Shown here piece by piece: positions 57,016-64,000 of a stretch of DNA of 64,000 nucleotides. Origin of the DNA: JAGQOZ01 sp041399205 (GTDB lineage: Bacteria > Planctomycetota > Planctomycetia > Pirellulales > Pirellulaceae); the NCBI GenBank assembly GCA_041399205.1, contig JAWKTK010000018.1:140220-204219 (forward strand), written 5' to 3'. The position numbers and the translations under genes were made by a program. Within the stretch, counting starts at the first letter, position 1. Every line of letters starts with the position of its first letter. The notes below the pieces were generated by a model. That model saw only the letters and a list, made by a program, of their open reading frames with translations. It was not told the origin of the DNA and did not search any database.

Positions 57016-58876
57016 ATCGTCGCAAGCCACTGACGTTGGTCGACTATCTGCTGGTGGCAATCGCCCCTGCGCTGATCATGTTGCTGATTGGCAGTTTGAT
57101 GTTCTTTTTGATCATGGTCCTGTACCGAGGCAACTATCCGGGAAGACTTCAGACCATTGCTGCGCTGTTTGTGTTTGCCGCTGTATTGATTGGCAGAATT
57201 GCCATCGAAGAAGGCAAAGAGTATGCGCAGTTGTTCGCGCTGGCGTTGGGCCTGGCCACACTTTTGGCCATCATGCGACTGGTGGAAAACGGCGTCTTGG
57301 TGGGAATCGTCTTAGTCATCGCCGCGTGGTGGAGTGCTCAGCGACTGACTTGGGATTGCACCGTCATTGATCACGATAAAGACACCAGCGGCCGAGGACT
57401 TCTAGAAAACTGGCAAGATCCGGAAACGGACGATGTGCCGGATCACGATGACGAACCACATGCCGACTCAGCGACTTCCACACACCACACCGGGTTCGCC
57501 TGGCTGAAGAAGCGCAAAGCGAATCATTCGCCGGGTATGACGGTTGTCTATTTTTGTCTGGCATCGCTTCCCATTTTTGGCTTGGGCCAATGGCTGCTTC
57601 CCAGCCGGTTTTTGCCGGTTCGCCGCGAAGCATTTCACTTGCTGGTTGTTTATGTTGCAGCTGCTTTGGCGCTGCTAATGGTCACCAGCTTCTTACAATT
57701 GCGTCGCTACCTACGACAACGCAACGTCGACATGCCCTTGGAAATGACAGGCACTTGGTTGACGGTTGGTGCGACGTTCATTGTGGCAATGCTGGTCGCT
57801 TGCATGGCCCTGCCACGACTTTCACCGGAATATTCCATCAGTCAGCTTTCCGCCTTTCAGCGCCGACGCAACGCCCAGACCGTCCCGACGAAGCGGATTG
57901 GGCTCTGGGAGACGAAGGGCATCATCAAGACGATGCCACTCGAAGCGGCAATGACAATCAATACCAGCCGCAGGCAGACGAACCGAACGCCGGAAGCCGC
58001 AAAGACGATTCGTCACAGCGGCCGAATTCGTCGAATCGGTCGTCTGATCAACGCGAAACAGGTTCCAACGATTCGGCTGACCAAAATGCAAACGGCACTG
58101 GGGAACGCAATTCGCAGGACGGTCAACCATCTGGCACCGAACAAGGAGATGCGGCGAATTCGCAACAAACCACTTCGCCAAACGAACAGGATGATCGGTC
58201 TTCGGATGGTTCGCCAAAGTCGCAGCAATCAGGCGAAGGACAAGGCCCCAACCAAAACCAAGCGTCTCGAAATCAGTCAGATCATTCGGCCCCAAATTCT
58301 CAGCGTCCTTCCGCAGGCCTGCTGCAGCAATTGGGCAGCTGGACGGGCCGACTCATTCAAGCCGTCTATTGGCTGGCCGTCTTGGCGTTAGCAATCTGGT
58401 TTGCGTGGCGATATCATGCGGCCATTGCGAGGTTCCTGCAGGAGCTTCGCGATTGGTGGGCCAAGTTGTGGGGCCGAGCGGAAAAGTCTGAAGCAGCAGT
58501 TTTGACCGAAACCAATCACGCTGAGCCTGGACCGAGATTCCCTGCGTTTCTAAGCGAGTATCGCAGCGGCTCGGTTGCTCGAATGCCTCTACACGAATTG
58601 GTCACATTTTCATTTGCAGCCACCGAAGCCTGGGCCGCTGATCAGACGTGGCAGCGCACAAACGATGAAACTGCATTCGAATTTGCGGAATCGTTGGCCC
58701 AACGTTGCCCGGAACTGGCGCCGGTGCTGCTTCGCTTGCCACAATATGTGGGCGTGGTCCAGTATTCGCAACGAAAGCTTACAGACAAGATCAAGCCAGA
58801 CCTGGTCCAGCTGTGGAACTATCTGGTAACACATCCACCTCGACCGCAACCAACCTCGCCTACTAATCCGCTCTAA
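57012..58876 (+). CDS. DUF4129-containing membrane protein, frameshifted in the middle
   Basis: N-terminal part (57012 to about 57870): six or so membrane helices (LVDYLLVAIAPALIMLLIGS to VGATFIVAMLVACMALPRLS). The frame then changes near 57870. The continuing frame holds a long hydrophilic linker rich in Asn, Gln, Ser, Asp and Gly (about 130 residues), a membrane helix (RLIQAVYWLAVLALAIWFAW), and a DUF4129 domain to 58876 (MPLHELVTFSFAATEAWAAD, FAESLAQRCPELAPVLLRL). DUF4129 proteins usually sit beside transglutaminase, MoxR ATPase and DUF58 genes; these are not seen here. Function unknown. It overlaps the convergent sulfatase gene by 14 bases. Confidence 0.78.
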
Positions 58877-60341
58877 AGTCCGGATGCAAAGGCGAACCGC
58901 CGTAGTAAGGATACTGATCAAACTGGTCGCCGTTACCTTGAGCCCGAGCGTCTGCGGTGGCCAGCAAACGCTGATGTAATTCAGCTTGTAGTTGCTGCAG
59001 AGTTTCCGCGTAGTCGGGCGAACCAGCGACGTTGTTCACTTGGAATGGATCTTTGCCGATGTCGTACAATTCGAATTCGGGACGCTTGGCAAAGGAAAGT
59101 TCGTACCACTTTCGATCTTGGCTAGAATCATGCTGATGTTCAACTAGCCAAGATTTCGTCAGACCGTTGTCCGCGTCTCCCAACCAACTACCGGGAAAGA
59201 AGGCCTGTTGGTAATGCGGAGTTCCCGCCGGCCAGCGTTCTGGTGCGAAGTTGTGAATCAGCAAGTATTCTCGGTTACGAATCGCTCGCATCGGAGTGCC
59301 GCCCGAATTCGGAGCTTCTTGACACGGCACATGTCGTTCTTTGCCCATCAACACAAATGTGCGTTCGCGATCAACCCAACCCGATTGACCCGATGTCAAT
59401 GCGGGCAACAGACTTCGTCCCGTCATCGCTTGCGGCACGTCAATTCCGGCCGCCTCCAGGAATGTCGGCGCGACATCGGTCAAACTGACGAAATCTTGGA
59501 TTCGCCGGTTGCCTGGAATCTTCTGCGGCCAGCGAATCACCAACGGAATTCGAGCACCCATGTCATACAGATTGCCTTTGCAACGAGGAAACGGCATACC
59601 GTGATCGCCCGTCATGACCACAATCGTGTTGTCTGCTTCGCCGGTTTCTTGAAGTTGACGCAATATTCGCTGTACATCGTTATCAAAGCGTTGCACTTCC
59701 AGGTAGTAGTCAGCGATATCGCTTCGCACCGTTTCCACATTTGGATAAAAAGGTGGCACGCTGATTTTGTCCAAATCCAGGCCGGCTGCCTTGCCACTGC
59801 CAACTTGGTACGGACGGTGAGGATCGCTGCTTCCAAACCAAAAACAAAAGGGTTTGCCTTGAGGCCGTTGGCGTAAAAACGTTTCAAAGTCTGCAAACTT
59901 TGGCCCGGCGGGATTTTCCTTACGCCCGCCGACATCAATTCGGCCAGGGCCCCAACCTTTGCCTTGCAGTCCCACGTAATAGCCGTTTTGCTGCAGCAGT
60001 TCTGGATATGTTTCGAATTCGGTTCGCAGCGTGCTGTGCAAGTTGGCGCTTTCTTTCAGTCGCCAATGATATTGGCCGGTCAAGATTGCTGCTCGCGAAG
60101 GTGTGCAGGAGGGCGAAGAGACAAACGCGTGTTCGAATAGGACGCCATCATGAGCCAGTTGATCAAACGTTGGTGTGGCAACACTTTGATCTCCATACAT
60201 TCCGGCGTGCGGCCAACCCCAATCGTCGGCAATGGCGAAGATAATATTCGGCCGATGGGATTCTTGTGCCCATGTGCTTAACTCGAAACAGCAACTTACT
60301 ATTAGGCAACCTAGCAATGTGGGAACATTCGCCCAATTCAT
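58863..60341 (-). CDS. Secreted type I sulfatase (arylsulfatase family)
   Basis: 492 residues from ATG 60341. Signal peptide (CLIVSCCFELSTWA), then metal ligands FAIADDWGW (Asp39, Asp40) and the formylglycine motif CTPSR at residues 79-83 in FVSSPSCTPSRAAILTGQYH, where the cysteine is converted to formylglycine. Later conserved parts include VVMTGDHGMPFPRCKGNLYD and the C-terminal ELYDIGKDPFQVNNVAG. It removes sulfate esters from polysaccharides such as algal carrageenan or fucoidan; sulfatase richness is a hallmark of marine planctomycetes. It looks closest to SGSH/heparan-type sulfatases, but I cannot fix the substrate. A maturase was not seen. Confidence 0.92.
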   Translation of the reverse strand: MNWANVPTLLGCLIVSCCFELSTWAQESHRPNIIFAIADDWGWPHAGMYGDQSVATPTFDQLAHDGVLFEHAFVSSPSCTPSRAAILTGQYHWRLKESANLHSTLRTEFETYPELLQQNGYYVGLQGKGWGPGRIDVGGRKENPAGPKFADFETFLRQRPQGKPFCFWFGSSDPHRPYQVGSGKAAGLDLDKISVPPFYPNVETVRSDIADYYLEVQRFDNDVQRILRQLQETGEADNTIVVMTGDHGMPFPRCKGNLYDMGARIPLVIRWPQKIPGNRRIQDFVSLTDVAPTFLEAAGIDVPQAMTGRSLLPALTSGQSGWVDRERTFVLMGKERHVPCQEAPNSGGTPMRAIRNREYLLIHNFAPERWPAGTPHYQQAFFPGSWLGDADNGLTKSWLVEHQHDSSQDRKWYELSFAKRPEFELYDIGKDPFQVNNVAGSPDYAETLQQLQAELHQRLLATADARAQGNGDQFDQYPYYGGSPLHPDFRAD

Positions 60342-60414
60342 GCGAGACTCCTTTCTGATCGATTCGCAAGTGTGACGGTGTGCCAGCCCTAGACACAAAC
60401 AAACTACGTTACCC

Positions 60415-60458
60415 AAAAAAAGCGAGCCCTGGAAGCAAACGATACTTCCAAGGCTCAC
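60415..60458 (-). terminator. Intrinsic terminator of the LamG PEP-CTERM gene
   Basis: Stem GTGAGCCTTGGAAG with CTTCCAGGGCTCGC on the minus strand (60445-60458 and 60422-60435), 9-base loop, then seven T residues. It lies 44 bases after the stop at 60502. Confidence 0.88.
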
Positions 60459-60501
60459 TAACTCAACTTTGTATCGAGTTGTTTATTTCATCAATCAGAA
60501 T

Positions 60502-61263
60502 TTAACGACGGCGGCGAATAGCCAGCAACCCTAGCGTGCCAAGGCCAATCAAAACAACCGAACTCGGTTCTGGTACCGCAGCGTAATGTGCAGCAATATC
60601 ACCAGCCGAAAGTGCTCGATCGTAGATCACCAACTCGTCAATCGATCCGGTCAGACCGTCAACCAACGATCCGTCGGCGCGAATAGCACCGGCGCCCAAA
60701 ACGTAACGGCTGAGTGCGGTTGCAACATCGCTACTGCCCGATTCCACTCCGTCTACAAAAACAGAAACGCCCGCACTGGTTCCCACGAACGCGACATGGG
60801 AGTAATCGCTGGGAGTCGGAACTTCCGTGGTAACGTCCACGACACCAAACACGGTGAAGCCCAGTCGTTCGGTCGAATTCCATTGTTCGGCTTTTAATGC
60901 CATACGGCTGGCCGCAGTGAAATCGGCTCCCATGATTCCCATGGACGCGCCACCGTTTACGGTGTCCGCCTTGAAAATCGTTTCTACCGTCCAATCACCA
61001 GTAAGATCTGCGCCACCGACCAGGACATGACCCGTGCCGTCAAAGCTGGCCGCGCCACCAACTAGACCTGCCGAACCTAACGTCACACCACCAGCGTAGG
61101 TGCCATCCGCATCGGCCGAACCCAAGTCGTCAGCGGTTGCACCCGCATCTTCAAAATTGAACCAATGTAACGGTGAATCAGCGGTGATGACACTGTTCCA
61201 GTCGGCGCGAACCGTTCCGGACGCCAACAGCACCAACGCAGCAATCAAAGTAAAATACTTCAT
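60502..61263 (-). CDS. PEP-CTERM protein with LamG-like domain
   Basis: 253 residues. Signal peptide (MKYFTLIAALVLLASGTVRA), a concanavalin/LamG-type beta-jellyroll (HWFNFEDAGATADDLGSADA, WTVETIFKADTVNGG, ELVIYDRALSAGDIAAHYAA), and the sorting tail VPEPSSVVLIGLGTLGLLAI with RRRR. LamG domains bind sugars. It is followed by its own terminator. It lies 92 bases downstream of the next PEP-CTERM gene (61355-61876), with a terminator between, so they are separate transcripts. Confidence 0.9.
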   Translation of the reverse strand: MKYFTLIAALVLLASGTVRADWNSVITADSPLHWFNFEDAGATADDLGSADADGTYAGGVTLGSAGLVGGAASFDGTGHVLVGGADLTGDWTVETIFKADTVNGGASMGIMGADFTAASRMALKAEQWNSTERLGFTVFGVVDVTTEVPTPSDYSHVAFVGTSAGVSVFVDGVESGSSDVATALSRYVLGAGAIRADGSLVDGLTGSIDELVIYDRALSAGDIAAHYAAVPEPSSVVLIGLGTLGLLAIRRRR

Positions 61264-61284
61264 TTCAGTGCTTTCTTTTGTATG

Positions 61285-61314
61285 AAAAAAAAGGCGTCCT
61301 CAGCCGAGGACGCC
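61285..61314 (-). terminator. Intrinsic terminator of the PEP-CTERM gene at 61355
   Basis: Perfect 9 bp stem GGCGTCCTC (61293-61301) with GAGGACGCC (61306-61314), loop AGCC, then eight T residues on the minus strand. It lies 41 bases after the stop of that gene. Confidence 0.92.
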
Positions 61315-61354
61315 TCTCAATGCTATTTATCGTAAGTCAGAAGACCTCGAAGGA

Positions 61355-61876
61355 CTAGCGGCGTCGACGCAATCCTGCAACGCTGAGCAATCCAAGAGCA
61401 ACCATGACCATGCTGGATGGTTCAGGAACCATGAAGTCAGGGTGTACCAGAGCAACAGGTACGGCACCAACACCACCACCACCGACGAAGGAACCATCAA
61501 CCAACAAGTCAGCAAGCAAAGCGTCACCGCCCAAGCCCGGAGCCAAAGCCGGACCCAAATCAATGCTGCCGAAACCAGCTGGATCCAGCTTGAACAATTT
61601 GTTGGCATTGTAAACGTCGAACAAGCCAGTCAACTGTGGAGGCTTGGTTCCGGTGAAGTTGCCACCGGCCGAACGAATTTCCAACGTGGTCAGATTTGCC
61701 AACGCACCCGCTCCGGCAGAACCCAAATCAACGCTCAGGTTTCCGGTATCAGGACTGTACACCAACGACAAGACGTCAGCTGCGGTTGCATCCGCCTTAG
61801 ACGGAGCTTTCTGTCCCATAGAAACGGATACCATCATCAGTACTGCAGCGAGCGACGCCAAAAGTCTCTTGCTCAT
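61355..61876 (-). CDS. PEP-CTERM sorting-domain protein
   Basis: About 173 residues beginning MSKRLLASLAAVLMMVSVSM, a signal peptide with cleavage near GQ. The body is beta-rich and contains DVLSLVYSPDTGNLSVDLGS, GLFDVYNANKLFKLDPAGFG; no enzyme motif. The tail is VPEPSSMVMVALGLLSVAGL with RRRR. ATG at 61876 has GGAGGGAGA 5-6 bases upstream, which fixes the start. A long hairpin (61951-62027) lies in the region where its leader would be. Confidence 0.9.
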   Translation of the reverse strand: MSKRLLASLAAVLMMVSVSMGQKAPSKADATAADVLSLVYSPDTGNLSVDLGSAGAGALANLTTLEIRSAGGNFTGTKPPQLTGLFDVYNANKLFKLDPAGFGSIDLGPALAPGLGGDALLADLLVDGSFVGGGGVGAVPVALVHPDFMVPEPSSMVMVALGLLSVAGLRRRR

Positions 61877-61950
61877 AAGTCTCCCTCCACCAAAGTTGAG
61901 TAAATCAAAAGTCACAGTTAATTTCGAAAACAAAACGTCAAAAACAAAAA

Positions 61951-62027
61951 AAGGCACTCACAACAACACACCAATTACCAAAGCCCTTTACGAGCTTGCA
62001 AGGAGGTGGTGCGATTGTGAGTGCCTT
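61951..62027 (-). ncRNA. Long hairpin: terminator or small RNA with an anti-Shine-Dalgarno-like segment
   Basis: AAGGCACTCACAA (61951-61963) pairs perfectly with TTGTGAGTGCCTT (62015-62027), 13 bp. Inner stems are possible (CACACC with GGTGGTG, CCCTT with AAGG). On the minus strand the hairpin ends in seven T residues. In the minus strand the loop contains CACCTCCTT, the sequence of the 16S rRNA 3' end. It lies 75 bases before the PEP-CTERM start and 240 bases after hisG. It may simply terminate transcription from hisG, or be a leader element or sRNA. Confidence 0.4.
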
Positions 62028-62267
62028 AATTAGCGTCCCTTTCAAGTGCTCTGTTCCAGAGCAATCAGGTTTTTTATTCTTCACGAGCAATCCATAAAGT
62101 TATTTGCTTCAACAAGGTTTAGGATATCCAGGAAATCAGGGCTGTCAACAATCTGCTTCTCTTTTTTCCCTTTTTTTCCCACTATCCAAATCAACCGGAA
62201 AAATAGGCTGATTTTCACAGGCGTTTTTTGAATTGCGTTCAAAAAGTGAATCGAAATTCTGATGGTT

Positions 62268-63119
62268 TCAAAGACGGCAATTCGCAATTTCTGTCTCCAG
62301 AATTGCGTTCGCGCCGATCGATTCCAGTTTTTCCATGGCTTCGATAATATCCTTCTTCTTCACCATGACTCGCACCGCACACCAAGCAGGATCTTCCAAC
62401 GCATTGACAGTGGGCGAATTGAACCCGGGCGTCACCTTTTCAGCCTGCTCCAATAATTCTCGGCGAATATTGTATTCCAACAACGAATAACTTCTGGCAA
62501 TCACTACACCTTCCAACCTCCTGATAATTCGATCCGCCAATTCCGGAAATCGACAGCCATTTCCCTGGATTACAACCGTTTCATATTGCCCAATCTCCGT
62601 AAGGATACGCAATTGATTCGCCGCCAGCGTGCTGCCCGTTTCTACCAAGTCCACAATGGCATCTGCCACTCCCAGACTGACCATCACTTCGACCGAACCG
62701 GAAAGCTTTACCAAATGCACAGAAGCATTGTGCTGCCGCAAGAATGCCGAAGTTACTCGAGGAAACGTCGAGGCAATTCGGCATCCATCTAAATCTGAGA
62801 CTTTTTGGATCGAACTAGATTCCGGCACGCAAACGGCCAGACGGCATTTTCCGACGCCCAGTTTAAGGCGAATTTGCACGTCAACTTCGTTTTCCTGCAC
62901 GATATCGCTACCGGTAATCCCCATGTCGATGGCGCCTTCTGCGCACAGCACCGGAATATCGTCCGTCCGAAGAAACGTGATTTCGATCGGAATATCTTTC
63001 ACTCGAGCAAATAGACTTCGGTCTTGCCGACGAAATCCCATTCCACCTTGAGCCAACAATTCCGCAGCCAATTCGCTCAATCGCCCTTTGCTGGGGACGC
63101 CGATTCGCAAGTTCTGCAT
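62268..63119 (-). CDS. hisG: ATP phosphoribosyltransferase, long form
   Basis: 283 residues from ATG 63119. First step of histidine synthesis: ATP + PRPP to phosphoribosyl-ATP. Family segments: LRIGVPSKGRLSELAAELLA, VLCAEGAIDMGITGSDIVQE, ADAIVDLVETGSTLAANQLR (the PRPP-binding loop) and a C-terminal extension of about 70 residues (PGFNSPTVNALEDPAWCAVR, VMVKKKDIIEAMEKLESIGA) that forms the ACT-like feedback domain. The long form does not need HisZ and is inhibited by histidine. It lies 45 bases downstream of hisE. Confidence 0.95.
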   Translation of the reverse strand: MQNLRIGVPSKGRLSELAAELLAQGGMGFRRQDRSLFARVKDIPIEITFLRTDDIPVLCAEGAIDMGITGSDIVQENEVDVQIRLKLGVGKCRLAVCVPESSSIQKVSDLDGCRIASTFPRVTSAFLRQHNASVHLVKLSGSVEVMVSLGVADAIVDLVETGSTLAANQLRILTEIGQYETVVIQGNGCRFPELADRIIRRLEGVVIARSYSLLEYNIRRELLEQAEKVTPGFNSPTVNALEDPAWCAVRVMVKKKDIIEAMEKLESIGANAILETEIANCRL

Positions 63120-63164
63120 GTTTCGTCTTTCTGCGTTCATTTCCACTATCCGAAGGGCGTTTTC

Positions 63165-63491
63165 TTACGCGTTTCTTGATGCCTTTTCGTCAATGCCCGA
63201 AATGCCAAAGCGCCGAGCCAATTCGGCTTCGATTTGCTCCAGCTCTACGTCTCGCAGCGCCATCATCACAAACAAATGGTAAAGCAGATCCGCACATTCG
63301 TAGACAAAATGTTCGGTCCCGTCTTCGCCTGCCGCTTCCACCACTTCGGCCGCCTCTTCCGAGATCTTTCCGCCGATTTTGGACACCCCGCCTGCCAGCA
63401 AGGAATTGGTGTATGATTTTTCGGGCGGATGATCGCGACGGTCCTTGATGGTCTGCATCAATTGCTGGAAAACAGTTTGCCCATCAGGCAT
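63165..63491 (-). CDS. hisE: Phosphoribosyl-ATP pyrophosphatase
   Basis: 108 residues, all-alpha NTP-PPase fold. It removes pyrophosphate from phosphoribosyl-ATP, the second step of histidine synthesis. Conserved ISEEAAEVVEAAGEDG and YECADLLYHLFVMMALRDVE carry the magnesium-binding Glu and Asp residues; KSYTNSLLAGG is the typical N-terminal segment. It is stand-alone (no HisI fusion) and directly upstream of hisG in the same operon. Confidence 0.95.
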   Translation of the reverse strand: MPDGQTVFQQLMQTIKDRRDHPPEKSYTNSLLAGGVSKIGGKISEEAAEVVEAAGEDGTEHFVYECADLLYHLFVMMALRDVELEQIEAELARRFGISGIDEKASRNA

Positions 63492-63740
63492 GATTCCAAT
63501 CCTCTTTCAGTCAATAGGGACTGTTCGCTGGGTACGATACGGCCTCCAAACTTGGTTGAAACCAAGCGGAAAAGCCAGTTAATTCTGACAGGACTGGCTC
63601 GAAAATGGCAGCCCCCTTATAAACGTCTCGCGGCGGGTTGTGAGGCTGTTGCCAGATCCCTGTTCATCCAAAAGCATCAAATTCAACTGCGTCCCATAAT
63701 TCCGATACCTATCAAGACCAACCAAATAATTGACCTGCCC

Positions 63741-64000
63741 ATGACTTCCAACCTCTTTAGCACCTGTTGGTTCCTCACCGGACCGACGGCCAGCGGAAAA
63801 ACGACTATCGGAATCGAATTGGCCAAATCTCTGAATGCGGAAATCATCGCTTTAGATTCCATGTCCATCTATCGAAACATGGACATTGGCACGGCCAAGC
63901 CCAGTCGCCAACAACAAGAGGAAGTTCCGCACCATATGATTGACATTCGCCATCCGGACGAATTGTTCAGCCTGGCCGAATACGTAGAAATGGCATCGAA
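63741..64000 (+). CDS. miaA: tRNA dimethylallyltransferase, N-terminal part (cut by window edge)
   Basis: The first 86 codons are present. Family motifs: P-loop GPTASGKT at residues 14-21, LDSMSIYRNMDIGTAKPSRQ at about 40-60, HHMIDI near 67 and LFSLAEYVEMA. The enzyme adds a dimethylallyl group to A37 of tRNAs that read U-starting codons. ATG at 63741 is the natural start. It is divergent from hisE with about 250 bases between. Confidence 0.94.
   Translation, partial: MTSNLFSTCWFLTGPTASGKTTIGIELAKSLNAEIIALDSMSIYRNMDIGTAKPSRQQQEEVPHHMIDIRHPDELFSLAEYVEMAS

Overview
The window looks like a stretch of a planctomycete chromosome (Pirellula/Rhodopirellula-like). The support is taxonomic flavour of gene content: a DUF1559 protein with a prepilin-type N-terminus, four PEP-CTERM proteins plus a TIGR03790-type protein, a Ser/Thr kinase, a long ECF-type sigma factor with a membrane tail, a sulfatase, a Tat-exported Gfo/Idh/MocA oxidoreductase, proteins opening with an NPYxS motif, and an outer-membrane assembly pair (BamD-like, LptE). 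There is no rRNA, no CRISPR array and no phage module. Two tRNA genes are present, Ala(GGC) and Leu(UAA).

Layout. 1-3.7 kb: a heavy-metal RND pump and its His-rich adaptor, both on the minus strand. 3.9-6.3 kb: three 280-310 bp tandem repeats interrupted by an IS4-type insertion with a clear 11 bp target duplication. 6.4-15 kb: tRNA-Ala, a YbhN-type flippase-like protein, an RlmM-like methyltransferase, a TlpA-like protein, TIGR03790, a PEP-CTERM protein and the sigma factor. 15.5-21.6 kb: a six-gene minus-strand operon with an OleD-like reductase, ketosynthase, ACP, two CrtI-like desaturases and a FabZ-like dehydratase, read here as a secondary lipid or polyene pathway. 21.9-27.9 kb: a kinase, a DUF3127 protein with an SSB-like tail, membrane proteins, a lipoprotein and DUF1559. 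28.1-31.6 kb: a large degenerate repeat array containing a partial duplicate of the neighbouring cytochrome gene. 31.6-40.5 kb: that cytochrome, PEP-CTERM, nucleotidyltransferase, oxidoreductase, CinA and small conserved genes. 40.6-54 kb: ileS-purN, a secreted glycosidase-like protein, DUF2306 and DUF1559 remnants, recO, BamD-like, lptE, folP and a WD40 protein. 54-64 kb: tRNA-Leu, a FlgI/HEAT lipoprotein, a VOC protein, a DUF4129 protein, a sulfatase, two PEP-CTERM genes, hisE-hisG, and the start of miaA at the right edge.

Many genes carry one to five frameshifts (RND pump, transposase, TIGR03790, TPR membrane protein, DUF2306, DUF1559 copy 2, folP, WD40, DUF4129), while long genes such as ileS and the lipid operon are intact. 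The likeliest reading is residual indel error in a long-read assembly, clustered in places, with some true decay (IS element, DUF2306). Several families of hairpin repeats are scattered between genes and account for most non-coding space.
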